Shown here in pieces: positions 35,559 to 42,971 of a stretch of DNA of 64,000 nucleotides. The notes beneath the pieces are model-generated. The model did no database searches. It was not told the origin of the DNA and worked only from the letters and a program-made list of their open reading frames with translations. The position numbers were made by a program, and so were the translations under genes. Source of the DNA: Neobacillus rhizophilus. Its GTDB lineage: Bacteria > Bacillota > Bacilli > Bacillales > Cytobacillaceae. The stretch covers positions 670,580 to 734,579 of the forward strand of contig NZ_JAGYPF010000003.1 in the NCBI RefSeq assembly GCF_018343535.1, written 5' to 3'. Each line of letters begins with the position of its first letter. Positions within the stretch are counted from its first letter, which is position 1.

Positions 35559-35741
35559 CATCAACCCTATCTCTCATTTATCCAAACAAAAGAGGGGTAT
35601 GTCATCAATAATTATAAAATCAGTGGAGATAGCTGTTATCTTTTGGAGTGCAGGTTTCCAAATAATGAAGCGTTAAATCAATTTTTATTAGAGTTAAACA
35701 AGTATGCAAACTATAAATTATCCATCGTTATAAGTAAATAG
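35559..35741 (+). pseudogene. Lrp/AsnC regulator remnant (C-terminal domain)
   Basis: HQPYLSFIQTKEGYVINNYK then ISGDSCYLLECRFPNNEALN and QFLLELNKYANYKLSIVISK, ending TAG at 35739-35741. The pattern G-D-x-x-Y-L-L-x-x-R-x-x-N-x-E-x-L-x-x-F is the ligand-binding RAM domain of Lrp/AsnC regulators. No HTH or start remains upstream. A decayed fragment. Confidence 0.6.
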
Positions 35742-36171
35742 GGCATGAATAAAAATGATATTTGTGAGGAAACGCATTTAAACTATAGGGGGCATGAATA
35801 GAACAACGAAGGTAGCAGCGGCACCTCTTTTTCTTATTCAAAAGTTAGTTTGTGAAGGACTGTACTTAAACGAACGGGTGCTTGAGTTCAACAAGGGGCT
35901 TCGGTGGCGGTTCTTTTTTTTGTTCCGCTAACGTGGCAGTTTTGAACAATCGTTATTAGCTTTATTCAACAATCGGGCCATATAGTGGAGTAATCTCAGT
36001 AGCTGGAAAATGTAATAGAATAGTTCTATACTGGAATTTTGATTTGGACTACGACCAAAGTCGTATAACGATTTAGTTCATAGCCTGATGTAATATTCTA
36101 ACCAAAACTTTATAATGATTAATGAATAAAGGTTTGTTAAATATTACGATACAAAGAGGAGTAAATTTTAA
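35742..36171. other. Repeat-rich gap
   Basis: Contains an inverted-orientation dispersed repeat: TTAAACGAACGGGTGCTTGA (35868-35887) and GTTCAACAAGG, a G-rich hairpin segment, and CCGCTAACGTGGCAG (35926-35940), followed by CAACAATCGGGCCATATAGTGG. No gene. Confidence 0.5.
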
Positions 36172-36477
36172 ATGGAAAATAAGGGATTCAAAATATTGAT
36201 TCATGCTAGTACTTGGTTTGCACCTATACTAGTTCCCATTATCACATATTTTATTATTTCAGATCGAGAAATTAAAAGCTTATCCTTACAGGCCTTGGTA
36301 TTTCATATTGTGATCGGTATTTTAATCTCAGTGTCTGCTTTTTTTTCTTGGATATTAATCGGGATTCCATTCCTCATTATTTTTGGACTCATTGCTATAA
36401 TAGCTCCGATTGTTGGAATTGTTAAAGCATTTAATGAGCGTCCTTTTCGATATCCGATTATTGGATCATGGTTTTGA
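36172..36477 (+). CDS. DUF4870-like small membrane protein (101 aa)
   Basis: Three to four hydrophobic segments (about 10-30, 38-62, 64-86). The pattern STWFAPILVPIITYFI, LQALVFHIVIGILI and IVGIVKAFNERPFRYPIIG matches DUF4870/Tic20-like small membrane proteins. ATG at 36172 after AGAGGAG. Single gene between repeat-rich gaps; function unknown. Confidence 0.75.
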   Translation: MENKGFKILIHASTWFAPILVPIITYFIISDREIKSLSLQALVFHIVIGILISVSAFFSWILIGIPFLIIFGLIAIIAPIVGIVKAFNERPFRYPIIGSWF

Positions 36478-36896
36478 TTAAATCTAAACGAATCTAATCG
36501 TTTTAATGATGATAAATAGTGGTATTTAAATCACTTAATCTTCATAAACACCATGCCACCGTAATTCATGCGAATGTTAGCTCTACAGGGATACTCGAAA
36601 AGAATAGATATGAGGGTGCATTGCTTCAATAACGATCTTCCATAAACGGGCGCTTTTCTTTAATAAAAAAGCGTCTTTTTGAATGTACTACACATTTAAT
36701 TTATTGAGTTTAATGAGGTGTAAAAAAGATTGTGAAATATTGTACTTGAAGTAATTGGGTGCTTTCCTTAAAAATAACTGGCTGCCACAAATGGTAGCCT
36801 TTTGTTATTGAGCTAAAGATTCAGTTTAGTGAAAAAAAAAGGTTTGAAAATACAATCTTAAAAACACAATGTTTTCAAAGACAACCATTTAGATTA
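36478..36896. other. Gap with three hairpins, no gene
   Basis: Hairpins GCGCTTTT/AAAAAGCGT (36652-36676 region) and GGCTGCCA/TGGTAGCC followed by TTTTG (36779-36803), plus a TGAAGTAATTGGGTGC repeat end. They may end transcripts entering from either side. Confidence 0.5.
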
Positions 36897-36928
36897 AAAG
36901 CCAACTGCCACGTAGGTAGTTGGCTTTA
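36897..36928 (-). terminator. Terminator of the DUF1659/DUF2922/YvrJ genes
   Basis: AAAGCCAACT / AGTTGGCTTT with an 11-base loop that includes GCCACGTAGG; 35 bases past the yvrJ-like stop. Confidence 0.7.
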
Positions 36929-36962
36929 GTCATTCGGTGATTCCAAAAGGGCGGTATGACTT

Positions 36963-37100
36963 TCACCCCTTCATTCGCTCAGGAAGGCTCTGTATCGACT
37001 GGACGACTAAATCAAGCTTGGATTCTATTCGATATAGAAGATATAGGGTCACAACGATAGGGAAGCCGACCTCATTGATAAATGAGATGATTTGTTCCAC
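36963..37100 (-). CDS. YvrJ-family protein (45 aa)
   Basis: MEQIISFINEVGFPIVVTLY then LLYRIESKLDLVVQSIQSLP and ERMKG. The VGFPIVVTLYLLYRIE signature is that of the YvrJ family, tiny single-span membrane proteins. GTG at 37100 lies eight bases after AAAGGAGAG. Third gene of a leftward group with DUF1659 and DUF2922 genes, a grouping common in Bacillaceae whose role is not established. Too short for normal ORF cut-offs. Confidence 0.82.
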   Translation of the reverse strand: MEQIISFINEVGFPIVVTLYLLYRIESKLDLVVQSIQSLPERMKG

Positions 37101-37224
37101 GGCAAATTCTCTCCTTTCCGAATCAGATTTTAAAAGAGGACGGTTTCGTAAAAGAATCCGGCCTCTTCCTTAGAAAATATCGATTTGACCGAATTCACCT
37201 GCATAATCGATACCTACTAATCTA

Positions 37225-37443
37225 TTAAACAATTTCATACTCAACTACGTTGCGGTCGATGACTCTTGCGCCTTTTGAAGCAACATATCTGCCGCTGGCC
37301 GATGTAAATACATCTGCAGCAATGATCTGTTCCATCGCTTGTTTGACAGTTGCCTCATCAACCGGTTCCTTCGGGTTGTCCACCGCTATACGGGCGGTCT
37401 TTCCAAACTCCGTACCAAACATTAATTCCAATGTTTTTGCCAT
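37225..37443 (-). CDS. DUF2922-family protein (72 aa)
   Basis: MAKTLELMFGTEFGKTARIA then VDNPKEPVDEATVKQAMEQI is the characteristic start of DUF2922; ends VIDRNVVEYEIV. ATG at 37443 after GGGAGGTGAATATA. No signal peptide or catalytic motif. Lies between DUF1659 and YvrJ genes. Function not known. Confidence 0.85.
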   Translation of the reverse strand: MAKTLELMFGTEFGKTARIAVDNPKEPVDEATVKQAMEQIIAADVFTSASGRYVASKGARVIDRNVVEYEIV

Positions 37444-37467
37444 TATATTCACCTCCCTTCTTTGAGA

Positions 37468-37987
37468 AATGGGGACGGTCCTTTTGCTTCAATTTATTCC
37501 AATCCTCCTGCTTGATAGGTTTGAAGCTTTGCAGATTCATAGCATGAATAGCTTTTTAGATTACCAGAACCATCCCCGTACACCATTTGAATCACGAGAA
37601 TCACCCCTTAGTTTCCGTTACGCAGTAAGTTCAGTACTGTCGCTTCGTTCTACCTTGTTTAGCGAGTCATTGCATAAAGCAGAAATGGCTGTTGCAACTT
37701 GGAATAACTGGTTAACAGTTGATTCCTTTTTGATGTTGCTAAATGTTTTAGTTTTTAGAACAGGATTTCCCTTTTCGTCCAGATCCACCTGGAATGCCAG
37801 TCGAAGCTTTGAACCTTCTAATAATGCTTGTGCCATTGTCTCTCACCTCCTTTCACCCTTTATTTATGGTTTTTGGAGGGAAAAGGACAGGATGGGAAAA
37901 ATTTTTTTGGAAGTCAGTAGGGAGGACCAACGAACAATCGGGAATTCAAGACGGATGATGAAAATTACCCAAGATTATGTTGGTTAA
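37468..37987. repeat. Duplicated segment around DUF1659 gene, copy 1
   Basis: From GGGGACGGTCCTTTTGC through the DUF1659 gene and its leader to TACCCAAGATTATGTTGGTT. The same order is seen, diverged, at 41268-41767. Both copies keep the promoter-side block GGGAATTCAAGA...GATGATGAAAATTACCCAAG. Confidence 0.7.
37618..37836 (-). CDS. DUF1659-family protein (72 aa)
   Basis: MAQALLEGSKLRLAFQVDLD, then PVLKTKTFSNIKKESTVNQL and FQVATAISAL: the DUF1659 pattern. Ends SDSTELTA. ATG follows AAAGGAGGTGAGAGACA. Upstream gene of the DUF1659-DUF2922-YvrJ set. A decayed second copy is at 41399-41617. Function unknown. Confidence 0.85.
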   Translation of the reverse strand: MAQALLEGSKLRLAFQVDLDEKGNPVLKTKTFSNIKKESTVNQLFQVATAISALCNDSLNKVERSDSTELTA

Positions 37988-38053
37988 CCAATCAAATACT
38001 GGTCTAGTACTATTCGGATACTTTTCCATAAATTGTTAAGGGAGATGGGTATA

Positions 38054-38233
38054 ATGAAGGTAATGGGGAACCTTGGTATGCTGCCTGTTCCTGAAGTAGT
38101 CTTATCTGATAATAGATCTAAAGAGTTTTTATATCGGGAGTTTATCATAATATCAAAAGAAGTGAGCTTACCTTTATGTCTCCTGCTGATGAAGAACAGC
38201 TTAAGATGGTTCAAAAATGTTTTTGACAATTAA
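38054..38233 (+). CDS. Small ORF (59 aa), possibly frameshifted
   Basis: ATG after AAGGGAGATGGGTATA. MKVMGNLGMLPVPEVVLSDN and RSKEFLYREFIII look protein-like; later, a neighbouring frame reads SELTFMSPADEEQLKMVQKC, which is more plausible than the Leu-rich main frame, hinting at an indel near 38162. No family recognised. A terminator-like hairpin follows at 38264-38312 (AAGCCTAAATT/AATTTAGGCTT). Confidence 0.35.
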   Translation: MKVMGNLGMLPVPEVVLSDNRSKEFLYREFIIISKEVSLPLCLLLMKNSLRWFKNVFDN

Positions 38234-38357
38234 AGAATGCTGTTTATGGCAGTATGGTAAAAAAGCCTAAATTGAACAAGTTGTGTATATAAACTTGCAT
38301 AATTTAGGCTTATTAATTTTATTTGTTATTGTGGTAAAGCTACCCTATAGTTGAAGA

Positions 38358-38391
38358 AGGACGATAACCAATTTAATGGCTATCGTCCTGT
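38358..38391 (+). terminator. Hairpin terminator
   Basis: AGGACGATAACC / GGCTATCGTCCT followed by GTTTTAC. Could end the rightward small ORF transcript or serve the leftward fragment on the other side. Confidence 0.55.
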
Positions 38392-38420
38392 TTTACTTTC
38401 TACTTAACAGTATCATCTAA

Positions 38421-38573
38421 TTACTGAGTATTTAAAGGCTTTCTAGAAATACTTTCACTACACGGGTCATTACCTTTAATAATCGTTCCAATAACAGTTT
38501 TAGCTTCAGGATACTTCACGTTACTACTTGAAAGTCCACTATATTTAATCACTTTCAGGTTATTACCAGCCAT
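38421..38573 (-). CDS. Possible small protein or remnant (50 aa)
   Basis: MAGNNLKVIKYSGLSSSNVK, YPEAKTVIGTIIKGNDPC and SESISRKPLNTQ. The composition is protein-like but the SD is weak and a second frame just upstream (VVDKNYEVKWMFKW) may be its lost N-terminus. No family recognised; probably a fragment. Confidence 0.3.
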   Translation of the reverse strand: MAGNNLKVIKYSGLSSSNVKYPEAKTVIGTIIKGNDPCSESISRKPLNTQ

Positions 38574-38718
38574 TTAAACATCCACTTTACTTCATAATTT
38601 TTATCTACTACCCATCTTCGACTTGCTTATTAAACATTACTGCCCTTTAGTACACAAAATCAAGTGATAATCCTTCTTTGACTATCGCATCCGTAAGTTC
38701 AATTAGAAATATTAAGAT

Positions 38719-39210
38719 TTAGTCGTGTCCTTTAATTAAAATTTGCTTGTTAATATGATGTTCCATATGGGCAATGTAGTCCTGTATAAGCCACTGTAAT
38801 GTTTGTTGGGTATTACCAGTATCACAAAGATAAGTTAATTTCTCGGCAGGAATATTCATAATGATATTTATCACTTGCTTATTTAGGTTTTGAAAAAGAG
38901 TCAGGATTTCACCAAGTGGTCTTCCTTGATAATTCTGAACTGCGACCCACTGTTCTTGATTATACGATTGGATGACATAAGGTTGTTCCGAATATTGAAT
39001 TTTTACAAACCTCACAATATTATTTATTGCAGAGTCACAAAGATGCCCTAATATCTCTTTCTTAGACCACTTATTTGGTAATGGGCGATTTGATATTTCT
39101 GTTTCTGACATTGAGTTGTATTCCTTTGGTAATACTTGTATCCAGTGGTTTATTGCATTAATTATATCCTTCAGACTCCTACACCCCTTCAATATGTATC
39201 TAAAAAACAA
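38719..39210 (-). CDS. DinB-superfamily protein (up to 163 aa)
   Basis: Four-helix-bundle protein with metal-site histidines in SKKEILGHLCDSAINN and YIAHMEHHINKQI, and the conserved YNQEQWVAVQNYQGRP. These DinB/YfiT-like proteins act in thiol-dependent transferases or have unknown roles. The true start is uncertain: homologous sequence begins around DIINAINHWIQVLPKEYN and the proposed ATG/TTG upstream codons have no strong SD except GTAGGAG close by. Single leftward gene. Confidence 0.75.
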   Translation of the reverse strand: MFFRYILKGCRSLKDIINAINHWIQVLPKEYNSMSETEISNRPLPNKWSKKEILGHLCDSAINNIVRFVKIQYSEQPYVIQSYNQEQWVAVQNYQGRPLGEILTLFQNLNKQVINIIMNIPAEKLTYLCDTGNTQQTLQWLIQDYIAHMEHHINKQILIKGHD

Positions 39211-39252
39211 TATTCGTCTGAAGACAATAATATCACTTCTTAAACTAATTGT

Positions 39253-39277
39253 TTGCGATAGGAAACGGAACCCGTTA
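39253..39277. repeat. 25-bp dispersed repeat, copy 2
   Basis: Identical to 1722-1746 (TTGCGATAGGAAACGGAACC then CGTTA). Nearby, GGTTGC-TTCG-GCAGCC (39415-39430) and CTCCACTATAGTG belong to the same repeat family. Confidence 0.7.
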
Positions 39278-39474
39278 TTTTTAGAGATGTTTGTTTTATT
39301 GTTTCATTTCATCTAACCTCATTTTTGCAGCGATTTCAGCATCTTTTTAGTGGGTCTGAACTTCCACAAGTTTCGGATTTAATTTACCCGTTTTCTTATT
39401 CTTATACAGCGGGGGTTGCTTCGGCAGCCTTACTCCACTATAGTGCCTCCTATAAAGAAACAGAAAATAGCAAA

Positions 39475-39522
39475 TAAAAAAGAAGATGAACAATACATTT
39501 TGTAGAGATTCATCTTCTTTTT
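39475..39522 (-). terminator. Terminator past the SurA-like lipoprotein gene
   Basis: AAAAAGAAGATGAA / TTCATCTTCTTTTT, 14 bp, A and T rich ends, about 60 bases past the stop on the minus strand. Confidence 0.75.
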
Positions 39523-39580
39523 CGTTTGAAGGGGCGTTTGTCCTCAGCCCCTAAAACTTTTCATTTTTGTGTGTACCATC

Positions 39581-40345
39581 TTAAATCTTAATATCAATCT
39601 TTGCATTTTTCTTTAACTCTTCAACCTGCTTAGCGAGTGTTTCCTGCTGTTTTTGCTGTTGAAGAGATTGTTGAATTTGCTGTTTTACGTCTTCAAGCTT
39701 TGGAACTTCTTGTCCAGTACTCTTCCCTCGTTCCGCATATTGATCATATGTTTTTTGAATTTCTTCATCGGTTACTTTACCAGCCGGCACTTCTTTCTCA
39801 ACATACTGATTTAGTTTAATTTCGTCACCTATTTGAGTTTTAAGTGTTTTCATATCCATGCCGGATTTTTGAAGAGCGGCTTCGAATTCTTTGTTTGTTT
39901 TAAACTGTTTTTTGACTTCGTCCAGCCGCTTATTAATAGCTGCCTCTGAGACTTTAAAGTTTTTTTTATCTGCCTCTTGAAGAAGAAGAGTTTGTCCGAC
40001 TAGGCTGTCAATGGTTTGGTTTTTCACTTGCTTCGCAGCTTCTTTTGAAGTCGGATCTTGTCCCATTTGCTGCATTTGCCCTTGTATCGATGCTAAAGCG
40101 CTATTATAGTCGCTTCCTAAAATTTTTTCATTATTCACGAAGGCAACAGTCTTCTTTTCATCTATTTGCTGTGCTTTTAATTTCTTTTGCATTTCTTCCA
40201 GTTGTTTTTGCTGTTCCCTCTGCTGATCGGTTGCCGCTGTTTTGGCTTTATCAGCATTTTTAGCTTTACTTTCTTCATTTCCACCGCATGCTGCTAGAAC
40301 AACAGCCATTAGAACAGTTATTACTGCAAACATCATTTTTTTCAT
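39581..40345 (-). CDS. SurA/PrsA-type lipoprotein chaperone (254 aa)
   Basis: Signal peptide with lipobox LAAC (Cys about residue 20) after MKKMMFAVITVLMAVVLA, so the protein is lipid-anchored outside the membrane. Then a low-complexity Lys/Gln/Ala coiled stretch (25-65) and a SurA N-terminal type domain (VAFVNNEKILGSDYNSALAS onward, with VTDEEIQKTYDQY). It ends in a Gln-rich coil. No complete PpiC rotamase domain is visible, so it is more likely a chaperone than an isomerase. ATG at 40345 after GGAGATCGATT. Confidence 0.8.
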   Translation of the reverse strand: MKKMMFAVITVLMAVVLAACGGNEESKAKNADKAKTAATDQQREQQKQLEEMQKKLKAQQIDEKKTVAFVNNEKILGSDYNSALASIQGQMQQMGQDPTSKEAAKQVKNQTIDSLVGQTLLLQEADKKNFKVSEAAINKRLDEVKKQFKTNKEFEAALQKSGMDMKTLKTQIGDEIKLNQYVEKEVPAGKVTDEEIQKTYDQYAERGKSTGQEVPKLEDVKQQIQQSLQQQKQQETLAKQVEELKKNAKIDIKI

Positions 40346-40593
40346 AATCGATCTCCTTCCATAAGCTAGAAGTATAAATTCCCAAAAAAAAATCATCTTG
40401 TGCGCATTATAAAGTTAATCTTACGAAAAAGAAACCGTATCGCGCTTTTTTAATATTTATAACAGGATTGAAACATTTAATAATTTTATGGAATTAATAG
40501 TAAATGTAAAAAGTATTTGGCATTTTTGAGGCTAATGCTACAATAAAAAGTGTCAAATTCTTTTTAAATTTTTAATAAGGAGGGGACTTAAAA

Positions 40594-40896
40594 ATGGATT
40601 GGGTTAAAATTGTGTATTCAGTCATATTGTTAGTTTGCGGGATCCTGATTTTCTTTGGGCCATTTTCTCAAAAGGGTGATGATAGAAGGAAGTTTATAAA
40701 CGCGAAGGCTCAATCATATTCATTTATCGTCGTTATAGGCATGCTAATTTTAGAAGTGGCACAGTCAATTTATCTAGCTATTCAGGGGAATGCTTCTTAT
40801 AATGGTAATGGGATTTCGCCGATCGTGTTTCTGTAGATGATTTCCATTATATATCTGGTAACATTACTAATTTACAGGAAGAAATATGGGGATTAA
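40594..40896 (+). pseudogene. Membrane protein gene with in-frame amber stop
   Basis: ATG after AAGGAGGGG gives MDWVKIVYSVILLVCGILIF and further hydrophobic segments to GISPIVFL, where TAG (40834-40836) interrupts. The same frame goes on as MISIIYLVTLLIYRKKYGD to TAA at 40894-40896, one base before the XRE gene starts. So a single point mutation splits a 100-codon, three-span protein. The pair membrane protein + XRE mirrors the pair at 895-1535 in reverse order. Confidence 0.7.
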
Positions 40897-41100
40897 ATGG
40901 AAAATCACATTAAGAAATTAAGAAAATCAGCTAAATTATCCCAGGAAGAACTGGCTAAACTCTGTAAGGTATCCAGACAAACAATAAATGCCATTGAGAA
41001 TGATAAATACGACCCTACATTACAATTAGCGTTTGACATAGCCTCTGCATTGGATACCACAGTAGATCAGCTTTTCATCAGTGGTTCTATTAGAAAGTGA
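40897..41100 (+). CDS. XRE-family HTH regulator (67 aa)
   Basis: Cro/C1-type HTH: LRKSAKLSQEELAKLCKVSR and QTINAIENDKYDPTLQLAFD; ends VDQLFISGSIRK. Same design as the regulator at 895-1101 and about half identical to it. ATG follows the stop of the broken membrane gene directly, with GGGGAT as a modest SD. Followed by a terminator. Confidence 0.88.
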   Translation: MENHIKKLRKSAKLSQEELAKLCKVSRQTINAIENDKYDPTLQLAFDIASALDTTVDQLFISGSIRK

Positions 41101-41106
41101 TAAATT

Positions 41107-41129
41107 GACCTCCTTTTGAGGTCTTTTTT
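41107..41129 (+). terminator. Terminator after XRE gene
   Basis: GACCTC-CTTTT-GAGGTC followed by six T, seven bases past the stop. Confidence 0.88.
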
Positions 41130-41267
41130 ATGTACTTCTCAAGATTTGAACAGTCTTGTAATTTAATTTTTGACATACTGAAATAAGCATTTGTTCCACC
41201 TGTTTATCAAACGTATATCATGTACCTCATAGAGCCTTTTTAATTCTATAAGGCATGGGTATGAGGC

Positions 41268-41767
41268 ATGGGGACGGTTCTTTTGCCTCACTTTTTAACT
41301 AATTACCTCCTTGTTAGATTGGAAGATTCGGTGATAAATAGCCTTAAAGCAGTTTTAGATCATGAGAACCGTTCCCGTGCATCACCTGTTCACCGCGATT
41401 ACGCGGTTAGTTCAGTGCTGTCACTGCGCTCGGTTTTGTTTAGCGGGTAGATGCATAATCCCAGAAATGGCTTGTGCAACCTGGAATAACTGATCAGTAG
41501 TCGATTCCATTTTGATGTTGCTAAATGTTTTGGTTTTTAGAACAGGATTTACCTGTTCGTCCAGGTCCACCTGGAATGCCAGTCGAAGCTTTGAACCTTC
41601 TATAATGCTTGTGCCATTGTCTCTCACCTCCTTTCACCCTTTATTTATGGTTTTTGGAGGGAAAGGACAGGGTGGGAAATATTTTTTTGGAAGTCGGCAG
41701 GCAGGACCAATGAACAATCGGGAATTCAAGATGGATGATGAAAATTACCCAAGATAATGTTGGTTAA
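41268..41767. repeat. Duplicated segment around DUF1659 gene, copy 2 (decayed)
   Basis: Counterpart of 37468-37987. It also has the inverted repeat GGGGACGGTTCT (41269-41280) and AGAACCGTTCCC (41366-41377 region). Confidence 0.7.
41399..41617 (-). pseudogene. Decayed second DUF1659 gene
   Basis: The start codon, SD and first five codons equal those of the intact gene at 37618-37836, but one base is lost after GCATTA, giving an immediate TAG. The body EGSKLRLAFQVDLDE and TKTFSNIKMESTTDQLFQVA continues in another frame, and one extra base near 41447 returns to the original frame for SDSTELTA. Total length is unchanged (219 bases). Dead duplicate. Confidence 0.75.
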
Positions 41768-41847
41768 CAACAAAAAAACACCCCATGCAGCGTCTAGCCC
41801 TCAAAAGTGGTATCATAATGGCTAGTGAAATGTAGAGGAGGGTTATC

Positions 41848-42282
41848 TTGAAAAAGCTTGTAAAAGTTGTTGCAGCCATTATTGAAAACGACCAACAAGA
41901 AATTCTATGTGCGCTTAGATCTCCAGAGATGTCGATTCCAAATATGTGGGAGTTTCCTGGTGGAAAAGTGGAAGCAAATGAGGACATTTATTCAGCCCTA
42001 AAAAGAGAAATTGATGAAGAGCTGGACTGTAAGATTGAGACATTTAATGAAGTTTTTAATGACAACACCCATGAATATGACACATTTATTATTAATTTGA
42101 TTTCTATTAAATGTAGAGTAGTTGAGGGAACACCGACGCCAAGTGAGCATTCAAAGTTAATCTGGTTAAAACGAGAAAACTTAGATTCACTTAAGTGGGC
42201 ACCTGCGGATATTCCAGCAGTGAAACAATTAAAGGCAGAAAAATGTGGTTGCCTTTTCATGTCTAAAAAGAATCTGGGGTAA
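41848..42282 (+). CDS. NUDIX hydrolase, MutT-like, second copy (144 aa)
   Basis: Close paralog of the gene at 19430-19828: both begin MKKLVKVVAAIIENDQQ and share most residues and the leader TAATGGCTAGTGAAATGTAG. Two differences matter: the Nudix box ends EELDC instead of EELGC, so the conserved Gly is Asp, and the C-terminus is replaced by KAEKCGCLFMSKKNLG. The first may lower activity. TTG start after GAGGAGGG. It is the last ordinary gene before the defence island. Confidence 0.82.
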   Translation: MKKLVKVVAAIIENDQQEILCALRSPEMSIPNMWEFPGGKVEANEDIYSALKREIDEELDCKIETFNEVFNDNTHEYDTFIINLISIKCRVVEGTPTPSEHSKLIWLKRENLDSLKWAPADIPAVKQLKAEKCGCLFMSKKNLG

Positions 42283-42495
42283 TGGGATGTCCTAATGGCA
42301 TCGCGGGCTTAGGATTTGCAAAGATGTCAAAATTGTTAAAAAGAAGTAAAACCTCTTAATAGTCGAATAAAGTGTTGCCAGAATGAAAGCCTAATGTTTA
42401 TAAAGAACAAAACATTTTTTAAATGTATATAAACCTTAACCTTAGTTCATTAGGGATAATCTATAGTATATTAAATCTTTAGTAGAGGTTTTAAA

Positions 42496-42909
42496 ATGGC
42501 TGATAACTTAACAAAAGACCAAAGGTCAAAAAATATGAAAGCAATCAAATCAAAATCTGCTCTCGAAAATCGAGTTACTAAAGCACTATGGAAAATGGGT
42601 TTCCGCTTCCGTAAAAATGTTAATATTTTTGGAAAACCGGATATTGCTATAAAGAAATATAAAATTGTCATTTTTATTGACTCTTGTTTCTGGCATTGTT
42701 GCCCACTACACGGCAATATGCCAAAGTCTAACAAAGATTATTGGGAAAAGAAACTTGAAAGAAATAAAAAAAGGGATATAGAGGTGAATAAATATTATGA
42801 GGAAAAGGGGTGGTGCATCCTACGGGTTTGGGAACATGAATTCAAAAAAGATTTCGATACAACAGTAAAGAAAATAGCGGAATTCATTGATAGAAACAGC
42901 AGCAACTAA
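42496..42909 (+). CDS. vsr: Very-short-patch-repair (Vsr) endonuclease (137 aa)
   Basis: Nicks DNA 5' of the T in T:G mismatches left when 5-methylcytosine deaminates. Seen: N-terminal RSKNMKAIKSKSALE, FGKPDIAI with catalytic Asp49, FIDSCFWHCCPLH (60-72, the zinc/active-site region), and VWEHE (111-115). Length is typical. It is convergent with the drmB-like gene and shares a terminator with it. Vsr genes accompany C5-cytosine methyltransferases, so its partner is the enzyme at 51123-52856, 8 kb away across the drm genes. Confidence 0.92.
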   Translation: MADNLTKDQRSKNMKAIKSKSALENRVTKALWKMGFRFRKNVNIFGKPDIAIKKYKIVIFIDSCFWHCCPLHGNMPKSNKDYWEKKLERNKKRDIEVNKYYEEKGWCILRVWEHEFKKDFDTTVKKIAEFIDRNSSN

Positions 42910-42928
42910 CTTTTTTGAAAAAAATAGA

Positions 42929-42945
42929 GCCAAAATGATTTTGGC
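42929..42945. terminator. Two-way terminator between vsr and drmB-like genes
   Basis: GCCAAAA-TGA-TTTTGGC with flanking AAAATAGA and CCTTAATACTATTTTTT; serves both convergent genes. Confidence 0.7.
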
Positions 42946-42971
42946 CCTTAATACTATTTTTTAACATCGAG

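Noticed and set aside
42496-42909. Restriction endonuclease of a type II system
   Set aside because: Motifs (FGKPDI, CFWHCC, VWEHE) are those of Vsr mismatch nickases.
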